DNA of 64,000 nucleotides from Spirosoma aureum (GTDB lineage Bacteria > Bacteroidota > Bacteroidia > Cytophagales > Spirosomataceae), in NCBI RefSeq assembly GCF_011604685.1, contig NZ_CP050063.1, positions 6,737,001 to 6,801,000 of the forward strand, given 5' to 3'. The notes below the pieces were generated by a model, which did not search any database, was not told the origin of the DNA, and worked only from the letters and a program-made list of their open reading frames with translations. Below are positions 27,072 to 37,730 of this stretch, piece after piece (the first letter of the stretch is position 1; each line of letters starts with the position of its first letter). The position numbers were made by a program, and so were the translations under genes.

Positions 27072-28436
27072 ATGAAGAAATTGTTTACAGCTCTTTTGAG
27101 CCTGTCTGTTGCCTGTGTCCATGCCCAAAATGCAGACTCTGTTACCATTCGAAAGATTTACAACGAAGCGCTGGCCAATGGCAAATCCTACGAGTGGCTG
27201 CGCTATCTGACCAAGCAGGTTGGGCCACGACTGAGTGGTTCGGAGGGCGCGCAAAAAGCCGTTGACTGGACCAAACAGGTAATGGAACAGCAAGGGTTCG
27301 ACCGAGTCTTTTTGCAGGATGTCATGGTGCCGCATTGGGTGCGTGGTGCCAAAGAAGAAGCCTTCATCCATAACGGTAATCAGAAAGTCACGGTCCCGAT
27401 TGCAGCCTTGGGCGGATCAGTAGCGACCGCTCCCAAAGGGGTTGAAGCGGGTGTCATTGAAGTCAAAAGTTTCCCGGAACTACGGGCAATGAGTCCCGAA
27501 AAGGTCAAAGGCAAAATTGTGTTTTTCAATCGCCCGATGGATCCGACCAAAATCAACACCTTTGAAGCCTACGGTGGAGCCGTTGAGCAACGGGCCAATG
27601 GTGCCACCGAAGCTGCCAAACTCGGAGCCGTGGGGGCCATTGTCCGCTCGATGACGAATGGTCACGATGACTACCCGCACGTTGGCGGTATGCGCTACGC
27701 GACGGGCGTTCCGTTGATTCCGACTGCGGCTATCAGCACAAACGGCGCTGACCTGTTGAGTAAATCGCTGGCTGAGAATCCGAACCTTACCTTTTATTTC
27801 AAACAAAACTGCGAATCATTGCCCGATGCAAAATCGTATAACGTAGTTGGCGAAATCAAGGGCAGCGAAAAACCGGATGAAATTATTGTAGTTGGCGGAC
27901 ACCTCGACTCATGGGATCTGGCCGAAGGAGCCCACGACGATGGAGCTGGCTGTGTTCAGTCTATTGAAGTGCTGCGGATACTGAAAACACTGGGGATCAA
28001 GCCAAAACGTACCATCCGGGCCGTGATGTTCATGAACGAAGAAAACGGCTTGCGGGGTGGTGTTCAATATGCCGATCTGGCGAAGAAAAACAACGAAAAA
28101 CATATTGCTGCCGTCGAGTCTGACAATGGCGGCTTTACACCACGCGGCTTTGGCATCGTTGGAACGCCAGCGCAACGGGAAAAAGTAATGCCCTGGAAAC
28201 CGCTGTTAGCGCCCTACGGCCTGACAGACATCGGTGCGGGCAGTGGGGGTGCCGACATTGGCCCACTGGCTCAACTAGGAACCGTATTGTTCGGATTTAA
28301 ACCCGATTCGCAGCGTTATTTCGATTACCATCACACCATGGTCGATCGCTTTGAAACCGTCAGCCAGCGTGAACTTGAACTGGGAGCCGCGTCAATGGCT
28401 TCATTAATCTATTTGCTGGATCAATACGGTTTGTAA
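27072..28436 (+). CDS. Secreted M28-family zinc peptidase (carboxypeptidase Q-like)
   Basis: This 454-residue protein has a signal peptide (MKKLFTALLSLSVACVHAQ). A PA-type insert domain lies around 130-230 (KGKIVFFNRPMDPTKINTFEAYGGAVEQR, GAVGAIVRSM). The M28 catalytic domain shows GGHLDSWD (His and Asp ligands), GAHDDGAG (bridging Asp), MNEENG (general-base Glu and ligand Glu), ESDNGG (Asp ligand) and a late YHHTMVDRFE supplying the last His. The order and spacing fit plasma glutamate carboxypeptidase/carboxypeptidase Q, which hydrolyse dipeptides. It is exported and probably periplasmic. It follows lpdA after a terminator, so it is its own unit. Confidence 0.88.
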   Translation: MKKLFTALLSLSVACVHAQNADSVTIRKIYNEALANGKSYEWLRYLTKQVGPRLSGSEGAQKAVDWTKQVMEQQGFDRVFLQDVMVPHWVRGAKEEAFIHNGNQKVTVPIAALGGSVATAPKGVEAGVIEVKSFPELRAMSPEKVKGKIVFFNRPMDPTKINTFEAYGGAVEQRANGATEAAKLGAVGAIVRSMTNGHDDYPHVGGMRYATGVPLIPTAAISTNGADLLSKSLAENPNLTFYFKQNCESLPDAKSYNVVGEIKGSEKPDEIIVVGGHLDSWDLAEGAHDDGAGCVQSIEVLRILKTLGIKPKRTIRAVMFMNEENGLRGGVQYADLAKKNNEKHIAAVESDNGGFTPRGFGIVGTPAQREKVMPWKPLLAPYGLTDIGAGSGGADIGPLAQLGTVLFGFKPDSQRYFDYHHTMVDRFETVSQRELELGAASMASLIYLLDQYGL

Positions 28437-28462
28437 TCGAACGATTCCAGGTTAATATCCTA

Positions 28463-28507
28463 CAAACTACCTTCTCGCTGGCTCTGCACTTTCGGGGAGG
28501 TGGTTTC
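28463..28507. terminator. Imperfect hairpin between convergent genes
   Basis: AAACTACCTTC pairs with GGAGGTGGTTT through G-U pairs, 22 bases apart, followed by CCTTTT on the plus strand. It sits in the 74-base gap between the M28 peptidase and the outer-membrane barrel gene. Confidence 0.5.
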
Positions 28508-28510
28508 CTT

Positions 28511-29659
28511 TTAAAAAGCTTCCCCCGTAAGGATATAAAAACCCAGTCCTTCGCGGGTCACGCCAACGTCGGCTCGCAGATACACGTCTTTCTTTTTGAA
28601 CAATAAGTAACGAACTCCGCCACCACCCGTAGGCAACAGTTTGTCAAGCTGAATCTGTCCCGGCGATGCTCCGACCGTACCTACAGCCGCAAATACCGAG
28701 GCCCCGAACCGTCGACTAAATGGAAACGGCAACCAGCGATACTCAAGCTGTGTTGCCAGGTACATTTTATCCCGAAAGCGCCCCGGATAGTATCCTCGCA
28801 TGATAATCTCACTACCCAGTAGTGCCATCTGGTTAAAGGGTACATTGCCGCTGGTCAGAACACCATAAGTCTGCCAGGCCAATACCTGTCCGGGTCGAAC
28901 GGTTCGAAAGAGTCGAATATCCATGGATAGATTCGAAAACGACAGCGAGCTTCCCCGCGATCTTCCGTAATTCAGATAGGCAAGTTCAGCGAAAATACCC
29001 CGTCGGGCATTCAGCGCATTAGGGCGGCTATCATAAACAAACCCCGCCCCCAGCCCAAGATTAGTGGTTCCATTACTCCCCAACGGTAGCTCACGTGTGA
29101 TCGTCTCCGACTGTTTGAATTCGACCCGGCTTAGCTGCTGATAATCAATCTCGATACCGCCAAATAGATTCGGAGCAATTCGGCGCATGGCTCGCTCCCG
29201 AAGCTGAATCGACAAGGCATCGATCGTAGCCGGATGGTCGGGTTTGGTATCGGGGCCAATGCCGTAGTATAACAACGGAAACCGCTGAAGTCGTCCCCGC
29301 CCCAGAAAAAACCAGCGATCATGGTCGCCATAAATAGTATGATCGATATTCAGTCCGTATTGCCCGCGCAGTGTGACAAAACTAAACGCCTGAATTTCGC
29401 TCAGACGGTTATTTGTTACGTCGTTATTGGCATGATAGAGATACAGCGCCGAAACCCCAAATTCAAAACTAGTTTCGGGTGCATAACTAAATGTTGGATA
29501 GAACGATACATGGGGGTTTGCCGCCGAAGTTGTATCATTAAAAAACCGGTTATACGCCCGCTGGACTATGTTCTGGGCTACTGACTGCTGAACTAGCCCT
29601 ATCAGGAACCCGGTGGTAAGTAGTAAGCCTGATTTGATTTTATTCTGTGATCTGCTCAT
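28511..29659 (-). CDS. BamA/surface-antigen-type outer-membrane beta-barrel
   Basis: This 382-residue protein has a signal peptide ending near QQSVAQ, and the whole mature protein is beta-barrel. It has the pattern of the C-terminal domain of the BamA/TamA (bacterial surface antigen D15) family: LGLGAGFVYDSRPNALNARRGIFAELAYLNYG, NQMALLGSEIIMRGYYPGRFRDKMYLATQLEYRW and a final strand ending in Phe. No POTRA domains precede it, so it is a barrel-only member, and these are usually of unknown function. The ATG at 29659 fits the signal peptide; the frame to 29707 adds 16 residues. It follows the thioredoxin-like gene on the same strand with a 170-base gap. Confidence 0.8.
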   Translation of the reverse strand: MSRSQNKIKSGLLLTTGFLIGLVQQSVAQNIVQRAYNRFFNDTTSAANPHVSFYPTFSYAPETSFEFGVSALYLYHANNDVTNNRLSEIQAFSFVTLRGQYGLNIDHTIYGDHDRWFFLGRGRLQRFPLLYYGIGPDTKPDHPATIDALSIQLRERAMRRIAPNLFGGIEIDYQQLSRVEFKQSETITRELPLGSNGTTNLGLGAGFVYDSRPNALNARRGIFAELAYLNYGRSRGSSLSFSNLSMDIRLFRTVRPGQVLAWQTYGVLTSGNVPFNQMALLGSEIIMRGYYPGRFRDKMYLATQLEYRWLPFPFSRRFGASVFAAVGTVGASPGQIQLDKLLPTGGGGVRYLLFKKKDVYLRADVGVTREGLGFYILTGEAF

Positions 29660-29829
29660 AGAACTGCGCCTTGTAATTCCTGGCAAGGCTTTGGCCTGAT
29701 CAACCAATTACAGTAGTCTTACTCGAAGATCGCTCCAATAGTTTTGAATTATTAAAATATCATTAAAAACTGGTTAACCAAACTTGTTTTTAGGAGGGCT
29801 GTGTTGCAGCTCCCGAAGCAATCCACGTT

Positions 29830-31515
29830 CTATAAATTTTTATTAATTGCCTTTCGTGCTTCATCAAACGCCCCAGGTAATGGCGCGTTTCGTTTGTCGA
29901 TTTTGCCGACCCGATTAATGATGGTCACAGACAGTTCGCCCTCGGCGCGCATCCGTTCAACGGCATCGAAAAGCTGTGAATCGGTCAGCAACAGGTGATC
30001 GCCCGAAAGATTATAGCGGGTAGCCATCTCTGGCCATAACGACTTATCATTACCCGACATGGGCAGATAAACCAGCGCAAAATCTCGGGAACTATAAGAA
30101 TTTCGCAAACGCTGGGCATCGAGTGCGGCTTGCCGACCGGCTTCATCGGAAGGCGATGTTAGCAACAGGTAAATAACTTTACCCCGGTTGGCATTAATAA
30201 CCTGATCAAGTAACGACGAGCCGCTGCCCAAATCGTCGCGCGTTACAAACACGCCCGGCGAAATCTCCAGGCTGCTTACCTTACGGCCGGCATCTCGTAA
30301 AGTTTTCATGGCTGACCGAATGCGGGTACTGTCTTTCACTTCCAACCGATACAATTCATCGAGCGATCGCTCCAGATCGGGTTCGTTTACCTGCGGCCGG
30401 GCATAATCATAAAGCAAGCGGGCGTAGTCGAGTGTCAGACCGGGCAGCGAAGTAGCCAGCCAATAGGCCGCCAGGTAATCTACGGACGAACTATCATACA
30501 GCCGAATACTGCGCTGAATCAGCGTCTCGTAATTCACCAGCCGCTGTAATGTGTCAGGATTCCGTTTAACCAGCCCATCGAAAAACTTAAGGTCTGATGC
30601 GCGGGCCGAGTTATTCAGGGCATAGTCGTTTAATCGAAGCCTTTCTTCAGCTGTCAGGTTTTTACCGTAACGCTCCAGCAAAATCGACAAAGCCCGTACC
30701 GTAAGGCCATTTGAGCGGCCGTTGCTAACCTGGGCCGAAATGCGTTGCGTCACATAACTGGCGAAGCGATTCATGGCCGATGCACGGGCAGCGGTCAATA
30801 CCTGATCGTGGGCTGGCCGGAGTGAATCGCTCAATGCTTTATCTAATTCTTCATTTTCATAAGTGGCTTTATCGTACATAAATGCGGCCGCATTGTAGCG
30901 ATCCGTAAAGCCAACCCATCGATTCAGGAGAGGAAATGTTTTCTCTTTGGCCGCAAAGGCCAGAAACGGCATATGATAGGCGCTCGAAATAATTCGGTAT
31001 GCGTTTTCATCGCCCATTCCATTAACCCTTGCCGACAGTTTTTGGCCATCCGGCTTATTGGCATAGGTGGCTTCAAAGGCCTTATAACGGGCAAATTGCT
31101 GATTTACCTGCGCATTAACGCCCCCAAACCGAAACGGCACCGCCACCGTGAATAGCGAATCGGCATCCAGTTCAATACTTAAGGCACCAGCTGAAGCCAG
31201 GAAAGCTGTTGAGATACGCCCATACGTAAAATACATTTCTTCCTGCGTGTAGATGAGGGGCATCGACACCCGAAACGTACCATCTACATTCAACGGTGCC
31301 GGACGTACCAATTCCCGGCTGGCCTGCAAAATATTATTTCGGCTGACCAGCACCGTCGGGGATTCCCGATACAGGCGTGCCGATAGGTTTCGGATTCGAC
31401 CCGTTACGATAACCGAGTCTACAGACTGGCGATCCGTTTGGGCATGAGACAGACCTGGGAGCAAATAACAGGCAGTAAACAGCAGGCTAATCAGGAGCCG
31501 AAAAGGGTTTTCCAT
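29830..31515 (-). CDS. Exported protein with thioredoxin-like C-terminal domain lacking CxxC
   Basis: This 561-residue protein has a signal peptide (MENPFRLLISLLFTACYLLPGLSHAQ). An N-terminal beta-rich domain (about 30-130, SVIVTGRIRNLSARLYRESPTVLV) and a long helical middle resemble the DUF4369/TlpA-type architecture of Bacteroidota. From about 440 the sequence looks like a TlpA-type thioredoxin fold: GKVIYLLLTSPSDEAGR, FALVYLPMSGNDKSLWPEMATRYN, HLLLTDSQLF. The position of the CxxC redox motif reads SPSD, and no Cys replaces it. It therefore cannot act as a standard disulfide reductase and may bind partners instead. The fold assignment is by eye. Confidence 0.6.
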   Translation of the reverse strand: MENPFRLLISLLFTACYLLPGLSHAQTDRQSVDSVIVTGRIRNLSARLYRESPTVLVSRNNILQASRELVRPAPLNVDGTFRVSMPLIYTQEEMYFTYGRISTAFLASAGALSIELDADSLFTVAVPFRFGGVNAQVNQQFARYKAFEATYANKPDGQKLSARVNGMGDENAYRIISSAYHMPFLAFAAKEKTFPLLNRWVGFTDRYNAAAFMYDKATYENEELDKALSDSLRPAHDQVLTAARASAMNRFASYVTQRISAQVSNGRSNGLTVRALSILLERYGKNLTAEERLRLNDYALNNSARASDLKFFDGLVKRNPDTLQRLVNYETLIQRSIRLYDSSSVDYLAAYWLATSLPGLTLDYARLLYDYARPQVNEPDLERSLDELYRLEVKDSTRIRSAMKTLRDAGRKVSSLEISPGVFVTRDDLGSGSSLLDQVINANRGKVIYLLLTSPSDEAGRQAALDAQRLRNSYSSRDFALVYLPMSGNDKSLWPEMATRYNLSGDHLLLTDSQLFDAVERMRAEGELSVTIINRVGKIDKRNAPLPGAFDEARKAINKNL

Positions 31516-31594
31516 TGCTTCAAGAGGAACAAGATAAAGCAATAACTAACTGAACCCTCAAAATGTCAACTTTCGGCAAAAAAATGCCAGATTC

Positions 31595-32086
31595 TTACTT
31601 CGTCTTTATGCCGTGATACTGATCCTGCTCCTGATAATCGGTGCGCAATGGATACCCAACCCAATCGGTTGGCAACAGAATTCGGCGCAGATCAGGATGG
31701 CCTTCAAACTGAATACCGACCAGATCGAATGCTTCCCGCTCATGCCAATCGGCAGTTCGCCAGATGTGCGCAACACTCGGCACAGATGGCAGTTGGTTAC
31801 CAGCCGTCTTTCGCGGCACAACCACTTTCAGCATCAGATTATGCTCGTAGGGAATTGATGTAAGGTTGTAAATGACCTCCATCGTATCAGCCTCCAAACC
31901 GTTGTCGATAGCCGTAACACAGGCCAGGAGATCGAAAAATAGTCGGTCGTCATCGCGCAGAAACTGACAGATTTCGACCAGCTGACTGACTGGAACGGTA
32001 AGATAGGGTTGCAGATTTTGCGTATTGGCCTGTAGTTCCAGACCAAACCGGGCAGTTAACGTACTGGTTATTTCGGAGAAGGTCAT
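31595..32086 (-). CDS. nuoC: NADH-quinone oxidoreductase subunit C, isolated gene
   Basis: This 163-residue protein matches the 30-kDa (NuoC) subunit of complex I: FDLLACVTAIDN, VIYNLTSIPYEHNLMLKVVVPR, SVAHIWRTADWHEREAFDLVGIQFEGHPDLRRILLPTDW and GYPLRTDYQEQDQ. The usual GYPLRKDY has Thr for Lys here. NuoC helps link the hydrophilic arm to the quinone site. Normally it sits between nuoB and nuoD. Here it follows the M1 peptidase by 18 bases and is followed by a thioredoxin-like gene, with no other nuo gene in the window. It could be the working copy in a dispersed nuo set, or a second copy. Confidence 0.88.
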   Translation of the reverse strand: MTFSEITSTLTARFGLELQANTQNLQPYLTVPVSQLVEICQFLRDDDRLFFDLLACVTAIDNGLEADTMEVIYNLTSIPYEHNLMLKVVVPRKTAGNQLPSVPSVAHIWRTADWHEREAFDLVGIQFEGHPDLRRILLPTDWVGYPLRTDYQEQDQYHGIKTK

Positions 32087-32104
32087 TATCTAAAAAGCGT
32101 AAAA

Positions 32105-34054
32105 TTAGGCCAGCCAGGCCAGCCATTGCATCCAATTTTCAATCCAGAACAAAAACTTAGTGGCAAATTTAGCCGCCGGGGCCGATGATGGTTCAAGCGT
32201 GAGGCTGTTGTTGTTCAGGTCGGTATCCATGTAGATTTTCTGCTTCGGATCTACTTTTGCCCACAAAACTCTGGCTTTTTCGGTGAGCGTAAACTGCCGC
32301 TGACGCGCTTTACCATCCCAGAACAACATGAGTTCTTTTCCATTGTCAAAATGAACCAGCACATCCACAGGCATTTTTCCATCGCCGTTACGCTGAACCG
32401 TTATGATGGCCTGTTGCTGGCCATCGCGCTTCCGGTTTTTGAGCGAGCTCAGTTCATAGTCGACAACATTGTCGCCATATAATGCCTGATCGAAAAACCA
32501 GTTCATATCGGCCCCGTATTTGGTACCAAGTCGCTTCGTCACAATTTCGTTCACAATCGCAATGAAGTTATCGGCATCAGGGTGTTTAAATTTCCAGCGA
32601 ATAAAATACGTCTGCATGATTTCGTCCATCACCGGCAGACCAACCAATCCCTCCAGTGTTTTCAGCCAGGTTGCCGTTTTGGAATAAGTCAGAACGCCGT
32701 ATTGCCCCTCCGGAAGTTGCCACGTATTACCAAACGACGAGCCAATGGCCGGGTTATCCTGATGCACATAACTCGACCGTGAACTTTCCATATCGCCCAT
32801 TTTAAAGTCCAGCAAATCGAACTGCGATGACCGGACTCCATACGTTGCGTCCATAATCCGACCCTCGTAGTACTGATTAAACCCTTCATCCAGCCAGGCT
32901 TCCTCAAACTCGTTGGACGCTATGAGTTGCATAAAATACTGATGACCAAATTCATGAATCGTTACCTCTTCCGGGAATCGGGCTCCGGCAGGTAGAAACC
33001 AGGCCGAGCCGGCCGTAATGAAGGTTGGGTATTCCATGCCAAACGACCCACTGGCGTGCAAGGGTGGATCAACGATCGTTAAATTGGGAAACGGATATTT
33101 CCCCAAATGCTTATCAAAGTAGGCCAGCGCTGCTTTCGCTGCCGTCAAATGTCGCTCGGCCTGGTGTCGATGCTCCGGCTGCATAACCAGTTCCAGCTTT
33201 ACCTCCCCACCAGACGGTCGTTTCCAGGTATCATTCACCACCTGAAAATGAGGAGAGGCCGTCCATGCAAAATCGACTACATCTTCGGCGTGGTAGTGAA
33301 TCTTTTTGGTGCCATTTGAGAATAATTTTTCGGACTGATAGAGCCCCGTAGCACTAACCCAATATTCTTTCGGGGTTGTAATGTTTACGTCATAAACCCC
33401 ATAATCGGCGTAGAACTCCGAATGAGCATGGAACTGGTGACAGTTCCATTGGCCTTTTGTGGCATAACGCGTTCCGGCAGGCTCATACACCCCGATTTTA
33501 GGAAACCACTGACCAACCAGAAAAAAGTCGCGGCTGAAACCCGTACGGGCAAATATTTTTGGGAGCTTGGCCCGAAACTTTATATCGAGCGTAATCGTCT
33601 CGCCCGGCCCAACGGGTTTCGATAAGGGTACACGAATAACCGTGTGATCGTCTTCGTTTTGGTCATCAGGCTGGATGTATTTATAGGCCAGCGGCTCTTC
33701 TTTGGTTTTCATCGATAAAACCTCGATGGATCCATACGGATCTTCTTTCGAACTAAGGTCAATTTCGGTTCCCCGCAACTGCCCACCCGATTCGCGCATA
33801 AACGTTGACCGATCATTGCGAAAGGCATTCAGGTAGAGGTGAAACTGCAGTTCCCGAATAACATCGCTGGATGCGTTGCGCCACGTTAAGGTTTCCTGCC
33901 CATCGAGTTTTTTCGTGATTGGGTCCAGTTTCACGTCAATCTGATAATTAGCCAGACGCGGACTAAGGGGTGTCGAAAAAATGGTCTTTGCTGGCTGAGC
34001 AAACCCATTCAGTACAGCACCACATAGAGTTAGATAAGTCAGGAAGTGTTTCAT
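32105..34054 (-). CDS. Secreted M1-family zinc metallopeptidase
   Basis: This 649-residue protein has a signal peptide ending at GFAQ. An N-terminal beta domain has YQIDVKLDPITKKLDGQETLTWRN, and the gluzincin catalytic site is HEFGHQYFMQLIASNEFEEAWLDEGFNQYYEGR, giving HExxH plus the downstream Glu of the M1 family. The GxMEN exopeptidase motif appears as GSFGMEYPT, a variant. It probably trims peptides in the periplasm or at the surface. The C terminus (FLFWIENWMQWLAWLA) is hydrophobic and could anchor it. The start at 34054 is chosen for the signal peptide. It is divergent from the D-aminoacylase gene and followed closely by nuoC. Confidence 0.87.
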   Translation of the reverse strand: MKHFLTYLTLCGAVLNGFAQPAKTIFSTPLSPRLANYQIDVKLDPITKKLDGQETLTWRNASSDVIRELQFHLYLNAFRNDRSTFMRESGGQLRGTEIDLSSKEDPYGSIEVLSMKTKEEPLAYKYIQPDDQNEDDHTVIRVPLSKPVGPGETITLDIKFRAKLPKIFARTGFSRDFFLVGQWFPKIGVYEPAGTRYATKGQWNCHQFHAHSEFYADYGVYDVNITTPKEYWVSATGLYQSEKLFSNGTKKIHYHAEDVVDFAWTASPHFQVVNDTWKRPSGGEVKLELVMQPEHRHQAERHLTAAKAALAYFDKHLGKYPFPNLTIVDPPLHASGSFGMEYPTFITAGSAWFLPAGARFPEEVTIHEFGHQYFMQLIASNEFEEAWLDEGFNQYYEGRIMDATYGVRSSQFDLLDFKMGDMESSRSSYVHQDNPAIGSSFGNTWQLPEGQYGVLTYSKTATWLKTLEGLVGLPVMDEIMQTYFIRWKFKHPDADNFIAIVNEIVTKRLGTKYGADMNWFFDQALYGDNVVDYELSSLKNRKRDGQQQAIITVQRNGDGKMPVDVLVHFDNGKELMLFWDGKARQRQFTLTEKARVLWAKVDPKQKIYMDTDLNNNSLTLEPSSAPAAKFATKFLFWIENWMQWLAWLA

Positions 34055-34254
34055 CAGGCAACTGGGAAAGGATTGGCGAACAGGCAAGATCGACGGTTAC
34101 TGCTACTTATGCGATTTGAACTAGTCAAATATAATGCTTAATCGATCCCATCAATCAATCTGCTCTGGGTAGCCATCCAGACGATTTGGTTCTCCCCCAA
34201 AAAACGCGCATATTGATTAGTGAATCAACCTCTTTGAACAAGTTCATCCAAACT

Positions 34255-35844
34255 ATGAAGCACTGTTTTCTCTCGTTAATTCTATCTATTTTGATTTCGT
34301 TATTTGCCAATGCACAACCCTACGATCTCGTTATCAAAAACGGTCGTGTCGTCGACGGCACGGGCAATCCGTGGATACATGCCGACGTTGCCGTTCAGAA
34401 TGGGCGTATTGTGCGGATTGGCACTATACCATCAACCGATGCCAATCGAACAATCGACGCCAGTGGACTAATTGTAGCGCCTGGCTTTATTGATGTTCAT
34501 ACCCATGTAGAAGGTAGTTTAGAAGCGCAGCCCGGCGCTCCAAATTTCGTTTACGATGGCGTTACAACCATGATTACAGGAAATTGTGGAGGTTCCAGTA
34601 CAAACCTGCGCACGTATTTTGACACCCTGCGGATGCAGGGCATTTCGGTGAATGTGGGGTCATTGATCGGCCACAATACGGTCCGTATGAAAGTGATGAA
34701 AATGGCTTTCCGCGAACCAACCGCCCGCGAACAGGCCGACATGGAAGTACTGGTCGAGCAGGCTATGAAAGACGGAGCGGTTGGTCTGTCAACCGGGCTG
34801 ATCTATACGCCCGGCACCTATGCCCGTACACCCGAGGTTGTCAACCTGGCAAAAATGGCTTCCCGTTATGGCGGTGTTTATGCTTCACACATCCGCAATG
34901 AAGGGCAGAATGTAAAGCAAGCCGTGGAAGAAGCGATTCAGATTAGCCGCGAAGCGCACATTCCCGTCGAAATTTCACATTTTAAAGTGGCCAGCAAACC
35001 GCTCTGGGGCAATAGTACCGAAACAGTGGCTATGGTTGAAGCCGCCCGACGCGAGGGCTTGGATGTGACAGTAGACCAGTATCCCTACACGGCTTCGAGT
35101 ACGTCGCTGGAAAGCATCATACCATCGTGGGCACTAGCCGATGGCGATTCAGCCGTATTGGCGCGCTTTCGGGATTCAGCCAGCCGAACCAAAATCCGGA
35201 ACGAAATGCTGGAGAGCCTCAAAAAAAACCTGCGCAAGAATTACGAATATGCGGTCGTGGCGAATTACAAACCCGATACAACGTTCAATGGCCTCAGTAT
35301 CAATCAAATTAACCAGAAGTTAGGGCGCAAAAATTCCGCTGAAACCGAAGCCGATCTTGTGATGGATTTGATGGAAAAGGCCAACCTGAAACGGATTCAG
35401 ATGGTATATCATACAATGTCGGAGACCGACGTTGAAACCATTCTTCGTTATCCGAACACCATGATAGCCTCGGACGCGGGGGTCGCTAAATTAGGATCAG
35501 GCATGCCACATCCGCGTGCTTATGGCACAAACGCCCGTGTTTTAGGCCGTTATGTCCGCGAGCGTCATATTATTCCGCTCGAAGAAGCAATTCGACGTAT
35601 GACGTCACTGCCGGCCCAGCGTTTCCGATTAACCGACCGGGGGTTAATTCGTCCTGGTTATGCGGCCGATATCGTTCTGTTCGATGAAAAAACCGTTTCT
35701 GACCGGGCCACTTACGACCAGCCTCATGCCTACACAACTGGTATTTCGTGGGTGCTGGTTAATGGAACCCCTGTTATTGAAAACAATAAACAGACAAATC
35801 AGCGACCCGGTCAGCTCCTCATGGGGCCTGGCTATGTAAAATAA
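34255..35844 (+). CDS. Exported N-acyl-D-amino-acid deacylase (D-aminoacylase) family amidohydrolase
   Basis: This 529-residue protein has a signal peptide (MKHCFLSLILSILISLFANAQ). An amidohydrolase with the D-aminoacylase signature follows: YDLVIKNGRVVDGTGNPW, VAPGFIDVHTHVEGS (HxH metal ligands), MITGNCGGS, GLSTGLIYTPGTYA, YASHIRNEG, EISHFKVASKPLWG, MIASDAGVAKLG (catalytic Asp) and the C-terminal RGLIRPGYAADIVLFD. The family removes acyl groups from N-acyl-D-amino acids, perhaps from peptidoglycan-derived material. The ATG at 34255 begins the signal peptide; the frame upstream to 34186 is unlikely. It stands alone, with a dyad overlapping its stop codon. Confidence 0.88.
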   Translation: MKHCFLSLILSILISLFANAQPYDLVIKNGRVVDGTGNPWIHADVAVQNGRIVRIGTIPSTDANRTIDASGLIVAPGFIDVHTHVEGSLEAQPGAPNFVYDGVTTMITGNCGGSSTNLRTYFDTLRMQGISVNVGSLIGHNTVRMKVMKMAFREPTAREQADMEVLVEQAMKDGAVGLSTGLIYTPGTYARTPEVVNLAKMASRYGGVYASHIRNEGQNVKQAVEEAIQISREAHIPVEISHFKVASKPLWGNSTETVAMVEAARREGLDVTVDQYPYTASSTSLESIIPSWALADGDSAVLARFRDSASRTKIRNEMLESLKKNLRKNYEYAVVANYKPDTTFNGLSINQINQKLGRKNSAETEADLVMDLMEKANLKRIQMVYHTMSETDVETILRYPNTMIASDAGVAKLGSGMPHPRAYGTNARVLGRYVRERHIIPLEEAIRRMTSLPAQRFRLTDRGLIRPGYAADIVLFDEKTVSDRATYDQPHAYTTGISWVLVNGTPVIENNKQTNQRPGQLLMGPGYVK

Positions 35845-35890
35845 TAGAGGATGTAGGTAGTTCTGCCAGACTGTATCATACATCCTCTAT
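35844..35890 (+). terminator. 12-bp inverted repeat at the D-aminoacylase stop
   Basis: ATAGAGGATGTA (35844-35855) and TACATCCTCTAT (35879-35890) are perfect arms with a 23-base loop. The first arm begins at the last base of the stop codon. There is no strong T run, so it is a terminator-like or boundary element. Confidence 0.5.
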
Positions 35891-35997
35891 CATACATAAA
35901 AAGTTTTGCCTTGTATTTCGTTACTTTGCTGCCGGTTCGCCAATCGGCCTAACGACTTGGTAGTCATGGCTGAAAAAATTGGCTTTTTCGTTGTTAA

Positions 35998-37296
<1,299 letters not shown>

Positions 37297-37299
37297 CAG

Positions 37300-37365
37300 G
37301 GAGCAAGGGGCACGGAGCCGGGAGGTTACTGACAACCCGGCTCTGCGCCCCGCACCCCTTGCTCC
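37300..37365. repeat. Large intercistronic dyad between enolase and divIC
   Basis: GGAGCAAGGGG (37300-37310) pairs with CCCCTTGCTCC (37355-37365), and GAGCCGGG (37315-37322) with CCCGGCTC (37336-37343), forming a long two-part hairpin. The arms consist of GGAGC/GGGGC-like words. It may be a terminator, attenuator or dispersed repeat. Confidence 0.6.
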
Positions 37366-37371
37366 TACCCT

Positions 37372-37683
37372 ATGCTAAACCGTCTCCTCCATTATCTGCG
37401 CAATTTTTATGTTGCTTCTGGCTTAAGCCTGCTGGCATGGATGACGTTTTTTGATGCGAATGACCTTCCGATGCAAATCCGGAACTGGTGGAAATTGCGC
37501 GAACTGGAAGGAGAAGCGACCTTCTACCAGACCCAAATCCAGAAAGTCCAAACCGAACGTCGCGAAGTGCTGGGCAATGACCGGCTTCGGGAAAAGTATG
37601 CACGGGAAAAATACCTGATGAAAAAGCCTACCGAAGATATTTTCGTCATCGTTGACGAGAAAAATGAACCGATTGAAAAATAA
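37372..37683 (+). CDS. DivIC/FtsB-type septum formation protein
   Basis: This 103-residue single-pass membrane protein has a short cytoplasmic N terminus, a membrane helix at about 13-29 (FYVASGLSLLAWMTFFD), then a long coiled coil (about 40-85, REVLGNDRLREKYAREKYLMKKPTEDIF). The YAREKYLMKKPTED stretch is the Bacteroidota version of the conserved FtsB/DivIC C-terminal motif. Such proteins join FtsL and FtsQ in the divisome. The gene starts 75 bases after enolase, across a large hairpin. A symbol is not assigned because FtsB and DivIC cannot be separated by sequence here. Confidence 0.85.
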   Translation: MLNRLLHYLRNFYVASGLSLLAWMTFFDANDLPMQIRNWWKLRELEGEATFYQTQIQKVQTERREVLGNDRLREKYAREKYLMKKPTEDIFVIVDEKNEPIEK

Positions 37684-37730
37684 TGCTGAAAGCGACATGA
37701 TGTTTCTGTAGCGTTCAGCATTCATCCTTT

